From: CAZAQS01 sp046485135
GTDB lineage: Bacteria; Chloroflexota; Anaerolineae; Anaerolineales; UBA4823
Direction of reading: 5' to 3'
NCBI GenBank assembly: GCA_046485135.1
Contig: JAWOHN010000261.1
Span: forward strand, 1-7,232
Length of the DNA: 7,232 nt
The position numbers were made by a program, and so were the translations under genes. Below are positions 1-6,445 of this stretch, one piece after another; positions within the stretch are counted from its first letter, which is position 1; the number at the start of each line of letters is the position of its first letter. The notes beneath the pieces are model-generated. The model was not told where the DNA came from, searched no databases, and saw only the letters and a list, made by a program, of their open reading frames with translations.

Positions 1-2
1 TT

Positions 3-1337
3 GAAACCTACGCGCACTTGCCCGACCACGGGCGGGGACGAGAAGAGATCCTCCAGTTAATGCAAACGCTCTATCAAAAAGAAGAACCTAAATGGCATGA
101 CGGAAAGATATCCGGCGGCGTATATCACGGTGATCTGGAACATATCGAATTCCAAAACAAAGTTTACGCCATAAATTCGCAAACCAACCCATTACATTTT
201 GACACCTGGCCCAGCGGGGTTAAATTCGAAGCAGAGATCGTGTCCATGACGGCTCATATGCTTGGGGCCGGCCTGACAGCGGACGAAATCACCGGTACGG
301 TCAGTTCGGGTGGGACCGAAAGTATTCTGCTGGCCATGAAGACCTATCGCGATTGGGCTTTCGAGACCAAGGCGATCACCGAACCGGAAATGATCGTGCC
401 TAGCACTGTCCACGCGGCCTTTGATAAAGCCTCCCAATATTTCAAAATCAAAATGGTACGCATCCCGGTGAAGGCAGATTTCCGCGCCGATGTGGAGGCA
501 ACCCGTGCAGCAATCAATGAGAACACCATCGTGATTGTAGGCTCAGCGCCTCCTTTCCCACACGGCATCATCGATCCCATCGAGGAGCTGTCTGAGATTG
601 CTCGGGAGGCGCAAGTGGGTTTCCATACAGACGCCTGCCTGGGAGGTTTTCTGTTACCTTGGGCAGAGAAGCTGGGTTACCCGGTACCCAAGTTCGATTT
701 TCGCTTGCCGGGCGTGACCTCCATGTCGGCTGACACGCATAAATACGGCTATGCTGCCAAAGGCACATCGGTGGTCCTGTACCGAGGTTCCCAGCTGCGT
801 CACTTCCAGTATTACCTGACCACAGACTGGCCAGGTGGGCTCTACCTGTCTCCCACGCTTTCCGGCAGCCGGCCCGGCGCTCTGAGCGCGGCCTGCTGGG
901 CTGCCATGGTCTCGATGGGAGAATCCGGTTATATGGAGGCCGCGCGCCGGATTTTAGAGACAGCAGCAGTGATTAAGAAAGGGATTGATGAAATTCCAGA
1001 GCTGTATGTCCTGGGGGACCCACTTTTTGTGGTCGCCTTTGCCTCCGATAGTCTGGATATCTATGCTGTGTCCGACGTAATGGGCAAAAAGGGCTGGAGC
1101 TTGAACGGTTTGCAGAATCCCCCAGCACTACATCTGGCTGTCACGCTGCGACAGACCCAACCCGGCCTGGCAGAAAAATTCCTGGCGGACCTGAGCGAAG
1201 CCGTGGAATACGTAAAAGCCAACCCACAGTTGCAAGGCAGCATGGGGCCAGTTTACGGCATGGCTAGCAACGTCGACTTCAGAGGAGCAGTGCAAGAGGT
1301 GCTCAAAGGCATATTGGATCTTATGTATAAACTTTAA
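3..1337 (+). CDS. Sphingosine-1-phosphate lyase-like PLP-dependent lyase (5' partial)
   Basis: This is a fold-type I PLP enzyme of the group II decarboxylase / sphingosine-1-phosphate lyase family. Known members cleave long-chain base phosphates by retro-aldol chemistry to a fatty aldehyde and phosphoethanolamine. Counting from the TTG at 18 as residue 1, the sequence shows Tyr36 in GGVYHG, the NPLH motif (57-60), SSGGTES (96-102), the ring-stacking His132 in VHAAF, Asp205 in HTDACLGG, and the PLP Schiff-base Lys242 in SADTHKYGY with a phosphate-binding Lys248. Similarity to human SGPL1 as I recall it continues to the end (SRPG, GWNLN-like GWSLN, YGMA). The frame is open to the left edge and the family-typical LPDHGRGREE stretch begins there, so TTG 18 is probably not the start. 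Compared with the about 507-residue Symbiobacterium enzyme (recalled from memory), about 65-70 N-terminal residues should lie outside the window. No membrane segment is visible in the part present. The family call is firm; the physiological substrate is inferred. Confidence 0.92.
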   Translation, partial: ETYAHLPDHGRGREEILQLMQTLYQKEEPKWHDGKISGGVYHGDLEHIEFQNKVYAINSQTNPLHFDTWPSGVKFEAEIVSMTAHMLGAGLTADEITGTVSSGGTESILLAMKTYRDWAFETKAITEPEMIVPSTVHAAFDKASQYFKIKMVRIPVKADFRADVEATRAAINENTIVIVGSAPPFPHGIIDPIEELSEIAREAQVGFHTDACLGGFLLPWAEKLGYPVPKFDFRLPGVTSMSADTHKYGYAAKGTSVVLYRGSQLRHFQYYLTTDWPGGLYLSPTLSGSRPGALSAACWAAMVSMGESGYMEAARRILETAAVIKKGIDEIPELYVLGDPLFVVAFASDSLDIYAVSDVMGKKGWSLNGLQNPPALHLAVTLRQTQPGLAEKFLADLSEAVEYVKANPQLQGSMGPVYGMASNVDFRGAVQEVLKGILDLMYKL

Positions 1338-1351
1338 GCGCCTGGCCGACT

Positions 1352-1404
1352 AGTGTTACGTCCAATGTGATTCTATGATCTGGAATAGTCGTAGACGGAA
1401 CACT
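1352..1404. repeat. Inverted repeat / hairpin 1 (11-bp arms, 1 mismatch)
   Basis: AGTGTTACGTC at 1352-1362 pairs with GACGGAACACT at 1394-1404, with a single A-G mismatch (1358/1398) and a 31-nt loop. Inside the loop, 1373-1376 (CTAT) can pair with 1385-1388 (ATAG), and GA 1369-1370 with TC 1389-1390 across a two-base bulge. This would make a long irregular hairpin. Confidence 0.7.
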
Positions 1405-1407
1405 TTA

Positions 1408-1461
1408 AGCAAACCGCTATAAGTAATTTTACAAACTTGTGCACAAATCGAGCGGTTTGCT
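1408..1461. repeat. Inverted repeat / hairpin 2 (11-bp perfect arms)
   Basis: AGCAAACCGCT at 1408-1418 is perfectly complementary to AGCGGTTTGCT at 1451-1461, with a 32-nt loop. The loop contains the 10-bp palindrome TTGTGCACAA (1437-1446), a small GTAA/TTAC pairing (1423-1432), and the 9-nt segment 1421-1429 that is complementary to the loop of hairpin 3. Confidence 0.8.
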
Positions 1462-1464
1462 CCA

Positions 1465-1516
1465 GTGATTGGCCGTTTGAAGCTATATCGAAGTTAAATT
1501 ACTTTCGGCCAATCAC
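1465..1516. repeat. Inverted repeat / hairpin 3 (11-bp perfect arms)
   Basis: GTGATTGGCCG at 1465-1475 is perfectly complementary to CGGCCAATCAC at 1506-1516, with a 30-nt AT-rich loop. The loop segment 1496-1504 (AAATTACTT) is the exact reverse complement of 1421-1429 in the loop of hairpin 2. The sequence after the 3' arm (CTAGCGCC) has no T-run, so terminator function is not supported. Confidence 0.8.
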
Positions 1517-1564
1517 CTAGCGCCGGTGGGACGCATTCTTCAGGATACAAATCGATAAGGAAAT

Positions 1565-1570
1565 GAGGAG
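1565..1570 (+). promoter_or_regulatory. Shine-Dalgarno site of the FGGY kinase
   Basis: GAGGAG lies 6 nt before ATG 1577. It is a strong ribosome-binding match at near-optimal spacing and fixes the start of the kinase gene. No clearly complementary anti-SD stretch is visible in the upstream hairpin element, apart from a short CTCC at 1460-1463. Confidence 0.85.
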
Positions 1571-1576
1571 ATAACA

Positions 1577-3094
1577 ATGGCAGACTCTTATCTGATTGCG
1601 CATGACCTAGGCACCAGCGGCACCAAAGCAGCCCTGACGGACCTGCATGGACGGGTACTGGCTACTGCGGAAAGACGCTACCCGGTCTATTACAGTGCAG
1701 ATGGGGGTGCAGAACAAGACCCACAGGAATGGTGGCAGGCTATCGTGGAAACAACCCACGAGATGATGTCAAAAGCCCAGGTCAACCCGGGGCAAATTGC
1801 CGGTCTGAGCATGAGCGCTCAGATGGTGGGGACTGTGCCCGTTGATCAGGAGGGCAACCCTTTGCGGCGAGTGATGATCTGGTTGGACTCGCGCGCGGAG
1901 AAGGAAGCCGCTTACTTGCGTGAGGTCACCCAGCTGCCCTTCATCGGCGGAAAAGCGCCCAGTGCAAAAGTCTTGTGGATCAAACAAAACGAACCCGAGG
2001 TTTACGCCCGCACCCATAAAATGCTGGACTGCAAAGACTACCTCCAGTTTCGCATGACCGGAGCGTACGGCACAGATTACACCCTGTCCAGCGCCACGAC
2101 GATGTTCAATCCCTGGGAAATGGGGTGGTGGTCCGATGTACTGGCAGCGATGGATGTGCCAGTCGAGATGCTCCCAACGGCAATGCCTTCGACTCAGGTG
2201 GTTGGCACTTTAACTGCACTGGCAGCCAACGAACTTGGCCTGGTGGAAGGCATCCCGGTGGTCAGCGGCGGGGGAGACGTACCCTGCGCGGTGATCGGAT
2301 CGGGGGCGATCTCCGCCGGGCGAGTCCACCTGTATCTAGGGACATCAGCCTGGGTCATCGCAGTGACCTCTGAGTTTAATATGGAAGCAGAGGGGATTAC
2401 CCCAGGTGTCGGTTGCGACCCAAGCGGATTTATGTTGGGCGGGGAAATGGACAATGCCGGAGGTTGCTTGAAATGGCTCAACGAGCATTTATTTGGCAGA
2501 GAAGAACACGAAACTGCCCAGGCCAAAGGCATCACCACTTACCAATTAATGGACCAGATGGCAGCCGTGATCCCACCAGGATCAGAAGGTTTGATCTTTT
2601 TACCCTGGTTATGGGGGGAGCGGGCGCCAGTAGACGATGATAATGTACGGGGTGGTTTCGTTCACCTTGGCTTGAACCATACCAAAGCGCATATGATCCG
2701 GGCTATACTGGAGGGAATTGGTTACCACCTGCGCTGGATCTTCGAAGCGGTTGAGAAAGCCGGCATTCCGGTCAAAGAGGCCAACGTGATCGGTGGAGGC
2801 GCGACCTCCGCCTTCTGGCTGCAGCTTCTGGCCGATGTGACTGGCGTGAAACTGCTCCAGGTAGAAGGTCCGCTGGATGCATGTGCGCGAGGCGCGGCTA
2901 TGACGGCAGCAGTGGGACTGGGTTATTATAAAGACTTCCAGGAAGTCGAGAAGGTCATCCGCCTTACCGGAGCTGAGTTCACACCGAACCCTGAATACCG
3001 GGGGCTGTATGACCAGGGATATGCCAACTTCCGTTCGCTCTACCAACCCCTGAGCGATATCGGAAACCAGCGCGTGCCTCTGAGAGATCTCTGA
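1577..3094 (+). CDS. FGGY-family carbohydrate kinase, xylulokinase-like
   Basis: This is a cytoplasmic ATP-dependent sugar or polyol kinase of the FGGY / ASKHA fold, complete at 505 residues; E. coli XylB is slightly shorter. The N-terminal domain opens with the ATP phosphate-binding HDLGTSGTKAAL (9-20), followed by EQDPQEWW (46-53), MIWLDSRA (100-107) and CKDYLQFRMTG (152-162). The catalytic-base region GGGD has Asp234, next to GSGAISAGRVHLYLGTSAW (241-259). The C-terminal domain has FLPWLWGERAP (341-351), the ILEGIGYHLR helix (377-386) and the FGGY signature-2-like IGGGATSAFWLQLLAD (405-420). Alignment by eye to E. coli XylB is collinear throughout. However, xylulose-contacting His78 and Asn234 of XylB correspond to Val84 and Val235 here, so D-xylulose as substrate is doubtful and I give no gene symbol. 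The start is supported by the strong SD site. It follows the lyase gene on the same strand and ends at a strong terminator. The family call is firm; the substrate is unknown. Confidence 0.94.
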   Translation: MADSYLIAHDLGTSGTKAALTDLHGRVLATAERRYPVYYSADGGAEQDPQEWWQAIVETTHEMMSKAQVNPGQIAGLSMSAQMVGTVPVDQEGNPLRRVMIWLDSRAEKEAAYLREVTQLPFIGGKAPSAKVLWIKQNEPEVYARTHKMLDCKDYLQFRMTGAYGTDYTLSSATTMFNPWEMGWWSDVLAAMDVPVEMLPTAMPSTQVVGTLTALAANELGLVEGIPVVSGGGDVPCAVIGSGAISAGRVHLYLGTSAWVIAVTSEFNMEAEGITPGVGCDPSGFMLGGEMDNAGGCLKWLNEHLFGREEHETAQAKGITTYQLMDQMAAVIPPGSEGLIFLPWLWGERAPVDDDNVRGGFVHLGLNHTKAHMIRAILEGIGYHLRWIFEAVEKAGIPVKEANVIGGGATSAFWLQLLADVTGVKLLQVEGPLDACARGAAMTAAVGLGYYKDFQEVEKVIRLTGAEFTPNPEYRGLYDQGYANFRSLYQPLSDIGNQRVPLRDL

Positions 3095-3123
3095 CAAGAT
3101 GTCATAATATCAGGTTGAAACTT

Positions 3124-3167
3124 TGGCTGTTTCGTGCGACCCCGCTGCACGAAACAGCCATTTTTTT
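3124..3167 (+). terminator. Rho-independent terminator after the FGGY kinase
   Basis: A perfect 14-bp stem pairs 3124-3137 (TGGCTGTTTCGTGC) with 3147-3160. It has a 9-nt loop and is followed directly by seven T residues (3161-3167). It lies 30 nt after the kinase stop codon and ends the rightward unit. On the opposite strand the same hairpin is followed by AAGTTTC rather than a T-run, so it is a poor terminator for the convergent peptidase gene. Confidence 0.92.
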
Positions 3168-3196
3168 GTCTTTTATTAAAGTTGACCGTGATTCAA

Positions 3197-6100
3197 TTAG
3201 CGTGAGATGTAAGGCAGGTACAATGGCAGGTGCAGATCTTGTGTGAGGGTCAGATTCCAGGCGCCCGCGCCGGTCCAATTGCCGGCCCAATCATAGACGC
3301 GGATATAAATGGCGGCTCCCGTCTGTTCCTCGGGTACAGTAAAGGATAGACTCCAACCATCCTCGCCAGACCAATCGCTGCCTAGATTTACCCAATCTGA
3401 ATTCAGCCAATCTTCTGAATGCCAGTAAAACTCGACATGGCTGATGCCGCTGCCTTCGTCAGCGGCGAGCGCCAGCACGGTCACCTGCAAGGGCAAGCTG
3501 GCGCCTGATAGCGGACGGCGAATTTCAGCCGTGGGTAGGGTGGAGTCGGTAAACAGGCTCAAATCGTAGGTGTAACGGCTGCCACCTGCGCCTGGGTGGT
3601 CCCAGGCCAGCAGTTTCAGGTAGTAGTCGCCATCCCTGGGTAAGCGGTAACCCAAATGCGGGTCAAATAACACTCCCACTACCTCGTCATCGTGGGAGGC
3701 CAAAGGACTGGCGCCGTCCCCATCCAACAGGTGCAAGACAGCATCCAAATCTGATCCAAGTGATTGGGCGTCGATATCCACCACGATCCGATCCCCAGCC
3801 AGGCCGCTGAAACGATAGTAATCCACATCTCCTGGTGGGCAAATCTCTCCACTGATTTGATCGCCATAAGCCAGGTCTACGGCTCCTGCCGCACCGCCGG
3901 TTTGCGGCCCGGGCGAGCTGCAGGCCGGCAGGCTGGCCAGACCGATTTGAACATCGTCAATATACCAACCGTGGTAGGTATTCCCAATATCATCCAGGCT
4001 GGTAAAGTAGAAGCGAATGCGGATATCCTTGCCCGCGTAAGCAGACAGGTCAATGTATTGGCTTTGCACCCAGTAATTCATAGGATCATCTGAGAGCTGG
4101 AGCAGGTTTGTGAACGGGCCACCCGCATCAGAAACTTGCACCCAACGCTGGTCCCAGTGCTTGGCTTGTGTTTCGGTGTCGTAGCGGGACCAAAATCTCA
4201 GGTAAGGTCGTTCAATCGAACCGGGTGAAAGGTTTGGCAAGGTAATTGGAGGAGAGGTAAGATCACCGCTGTGCAGGCGGTCATACGAAGCTTCGCTGCC
4301 AGCGCCCTCCCCATAGCGCCAGTAAAATTGCCCGCTCTGCGCTCCTGTCTCTGAGCTAACCCTCTGCCACAACCCGCTGCTGGTCCAATTGGCGGAAGCA
4401 TCTTCGACATCATAGAAGTAGGGCAGCAACAAAGCCGGTTCGTCAGCCAACACGCCGGCGGAGACGCTGAGTGTGCGTAAAGCACTCCAATTACTTACGC
4501 CGGCTGCATTGCGAGCTTGCACCTGCCAGGTGTAGTTCCCTTGGGGCAAGCCGCCAATATGCCAATATGGCTCAACCTGCCAATCGGTGGACATTTCCAG
4601 AGCTCCACCCAGGCGGGCCTGGAATTCAACTGCCCCGCTGGCGTCCTCCCAAAACAAGGACGTAGAAGAAAAAGCGGGAATGGTGAAGCCGGCTGATGGG
4701 GACAACAAACGGGGGACGGAGGGAAGCGTGGAGAGGTTCTTCACCTTTAAAGAAGAGACCGAATTAACGCCAACGCGGTTATCGACCAGATTGCTGTCAT
4801 TTTTCCAGAAGGTCTCAGAGCGATCCCTATAATCTGAACTGGCAAAAAGGGTAACCCACATATTAGCCCCTACCTGTAGCGAGGCGGCCTGGTTATCTGG
4901 AAAAACGGCGGTGGTAGGATAGTCGCCCGCGTTGAATACAGCGCATTCCCCCTCATAGTTGGGCTTTGAGAACAATGCAATCTGGTCAGGCCCGGGCAGG
5001 CAGACTGGTGGAGGGGATGGGCAGGCATAGGACTTGGTGAAATGCTTCAAGCCCGCCAGTGGGGCAACGTTACCCTGCCAGTCTGCCAGGCGCAAAGCTA
5101 CACTGACTGGGCCGTCTGGGACTTGATGCGCGCACAAATCCCAATCATACACAACGGGCGAAACCGCAAAGAGCGGGCCGATCTCCTGCCAAAGACCGTC
5201 ATATTTGGCAACCATCTGGATGGTTTTCAAGCCTGATTCAAGGTCCTGGCCCCAGCCTGCTATAAGCAAATCCGGACTGGCAACTACCTGACCAGTGGAC
5301 ACGTTAAAGATATCACCAACCGGCGGTATCGAATCTCCCTGGACAATATTTCCGGACACGTACGAACGTTGCCCTTGCAAACACACATCCGTGGGCAGGC
5401 AGTAGGGTAATTCGTTGATATATGCATCAATCCGGCGCGGCCGCCCACCATTGATTGAAACATCGTTGAAAGTGATATCAACAGACTGACCCCAATAGGA
5501 GTTGGGCTCGGTGTGCACCTGAAAGTGTAGGTGATGACCGGTGCTCTGACCGGTATTATCGGCGATGCCGATGAATTGCCCTTGCATCACCGCCGTTCCG
5601 CGCGTTTTGAGCGAGGGTGGAATGCTGTTTTGAGCCAGATGCAGGTATAGCTGGTATGTCACCGGCGTGGTGGTCGTGTCTCGCAGCACGATATAGTTGC
5701 CGGCGCCGCTGTTATCGTCATTCGGCACATCATCTTTCCACAACCATACCGTACCGGCTTTTGCGGCATGGATCTCCCACATGGTTTTGGAAATATAAAA
5801 ATCAAAAGCAAAATGGGCGCTGCCGCTGGGAGTATACCGATCGTGGCTGACGCTCTGCGAAAGGCTCACTACTTTCCCTGCTGCCCAGGGCAACAAGTAG
5901 CCCCTTAACGGAGCGCTGGGCAGGTCAACTGCAGTGAGCTCAGCCGCTTTGAGCAGCCATTCGGCTTGCGCTTGTGCAGAAAGCACCTCTTCCGGAGCCT
6001 CTTCCAGGGCTTGCAACCAGTCGGAGTCACCAGGCAGCACGGCCCGCCAACCTCCCCTCTCACGCAGAACAAAAGCTATGCCGGGTTCGTTGGGGAGCGG

Positions 6101-6445
6101 CTCGCCGCTATCGACCTGGCGCATCACCAACCAGGCAGTGGCATAGCTTTCATCTTTCGTGATGCGCAGGTCTTCGACCTGGACATCATACATGAGATAT
6201 GCCAGCACCATCTTTGAGCGGTCCGCAAGCGCTTGTTGGATAACCGTACGCACTTGCAGCTCTTCTGCGCTTTGCTGTTGAGCAAGGGGTGTCGGCGTAC
6301 CGGTGGTATCCGCTGCTACAGCCGAGTAGAGTGGCTGGGGAAAATTGCCCTGGTTCAGCGCCGGACGAAAATATAAGTAGGCTGAAACAGCTACAGCAAT
6401 AAAGAGGGCGATGGCAAGCAGGGGGCGTTTTATTTTTTTCAGCAT
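3197..6445 (-). CDS. Exported M23 metallopeptidase with multidomain adhesive-type tail
   Basis: This is a predicted surface or secreted peptidoglycan endopeptidase of 1082 residues. A basic N-terminus (KKIKR) precedes a hydrophobic segment at about 9-26, which is a signal peptide or anchor; there is no clear lipobox Cys. Residues about 55-175 form an unrecognised domain. The M23 domain (about 199-311) has the metal ligands His211 and Asp215 (HFAFD) and His307 in HLHF, with catalytic His305 and His269 (YLHL), so it looks active. After it come an Ig-like region with Cys residues (about 345-476), a beta/gamma-crystallin-like module (about 486-570), a fibronectin-III-like module (576-662), a MAM-like module ending in WYIDDVQIG (675-836), a PPC domain (about 855-966; DVDYYRF, GDYYLKL) and a final Ig-like domain (969-1068). 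The protein ends in LHLPLYLPYISR, like short C-terminal tags I recall from Chloroflexota secreted proteins. The start is fixed by an in-frame TAA 45 nt upstream, with no other start codon between. No good SD site is visible. The M23 call is strong; the modules after it are assigned by eye. Confidence 0.92.
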   Translation of the reverse strand: MLKKIKRPLLAIALFIAVAVSAYLYFRPALNQGNFPQPLYSAVAADTTGTPTPLAQQQSAEELQVRTVIQQALADRSKMVLAYLMYDVQVEDLRITKDESYATAWLVMRQVDSGEPLPNEPGIAFVLRERGGWRAVLPGDSDWLQALEEAPEEVLSAQAQAEWLLKAAELTAVDLPSAPLRGYLLPWAAGKVVSLSQSVSHDRYTPSGSAHFAFDFYISKTMWEIHAAKAGTVWLWKDDVPNDDNSGAGNYIVLRDTTTTPVTYQLYLHLAQNSIPPSLKTRGTAVMQGQFIGIADNTGQSTGHHLHFQVHTEPNSYWGQSVDITFNDVSINGGRPRRIDAYINELPYCLPTDVCLQGQRSYVSGNIVQGDSIPPVGDIFNVSTGQVVASPDLLIAGWGQDLESGLKTIQMVAKYDGLWQEIGPLFAVSPVVYDWDLCAHQVPDGPVSVALRLADWQGNVAPLAGLKHFTKSYACPSPPPVCLPGPDQIALFSKPNYEGECAVFNAGDYPTTAVFPDNQAASLQVGANMWVTLFASSDYRDRSETFWKNDSNLVDNRVGVNSVSSLKVKNLSTLPSVPRLLSPSAGFTIPAFSSTSLFWEDASGAVEFQARLGGALEMSTDWQVEPYWHIGGLPQGNYTWQVQARNAAGVSNWSALRTLSVSAGVLADEPALLLPYFYDVEDASANWTSSGLWQRVSSETGAQSGQFYWRYGEGAGSEASYDRLHSGDLTSPPITLPNLSPGSIERPYLRFWSRYDTETQAKHWDQRWVQVSDAGGPFTNLLQLSDDPMNYWVQSQYIDLSAYAGKDIRIRFYFTSLDDIGNTYHGWYIDDVQIGLASLPACSSPGPQTGGAAGAVDLAYGDQISGEICPPGDVDYYRFSGLAGDRIVVDIDAQSLGSDLDAVLHLLDGDGASPLASHDDEVVGVLFDPHLGYRLPRDGDYYLKLLAWDHPGAGGSRYTYDLSLFTDSTLPTAEIRRPLSGASLPLQVTVLALAADEGSGISHVEFYWHSEDWLNSDWVNLGSDWSGEDGWSLSFTVPEEQTGAAIYIRVYDWAGNWTGAGAWNLTLTQDLHLPLYLPYISR

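Larger units (their letters stand above)
1341..1526. other. Three-hairpin structured element of unknown class
   Basis: The gap between the lyase and the kinase contains three consecutive inverted repeats with almost identical geometry: 11-bp arms, loops of 31, 32 and 30 nt, and 3-nt spacers (1405-1407 and 1462-1464). A weaker outer helix could close them into a four-way junction: 1342-1346 with 1522-1526 (one G-T pair), then 1350-1351 with 1519-1520. Loops 2 and 3 share 9 bp of mutual complementarity. Two perfect and one near-perfect 11-bp arm pairs in register are very unlikely by chance. No hairpin is followed by a T-run, so they are not ordinary terminators. I do not recognise a riboswitch, ribozyme or attC motif. 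It could be a structured leader of the downstream kinase mRNA (it ends about 50 nt before the start codon), an independent small RNA on either strand, or a DNA site for a recombinase or regulator. Confidence 0.6.

Noticed and set aside
18..20. TTG at 18 as start of the lyase gene
   Set aside because: The frame is open upstream to the window edge, conserved family sequence begins before it, and about 65-70 residues would be missing relative to known S1P lyases.
1374..1379. TATGAT as a -10 box for the kinase gene
   Set aside because: The best-spaced -35 (TAGTGT) is poor, there is no TG extension, and it falls within hairpin 1, where it also forms part of an inner stem.
1352..1516. Integron attC site, CRISPR array or REP/BIME element
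   Set aside because: The three arm pairs differ in sequence, so there are no direct repeats as in CRISPR. No attC core sites of the GTTRRRY type flank the stems, and there is no consistent REP head tetranucleotide before the hairpins.
2609..3097. Long antisense open frame (162 codons) opposite the end of the kinase gene
   Set aside because: It lies entirely on the opposite strand of a well-supported FGGY gene, has no recognisable domain and no start signal. It is explained by codon structure of the real gene.
3092..3104. Small hairpin TGACA-AGA-TGTCA overlapping the kinase stop codon
   Set aside because: A 5-bp stem with a 3-nt loop is weak and common by chance. The adjacent strong terminator explains the region.
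3124..3160. Bidirectional terminator shared by the convergent peptidase gene
   Set aside because: On the minus strand the stem is followed by AAGTTTC instead of a T-run. The hairpin may slow polymerase, but intrinsic termination in that direction is not supported.
6433..6439. Seven-base homopolymer at codons 3-5 of the peptidase gene as a phase-variation tract
   Set aside because: Runs of seven A in Lys-rich signal peptide starts are common, and the frame downstream is intact over more than 1000 codons. Nothing else suggests switching.
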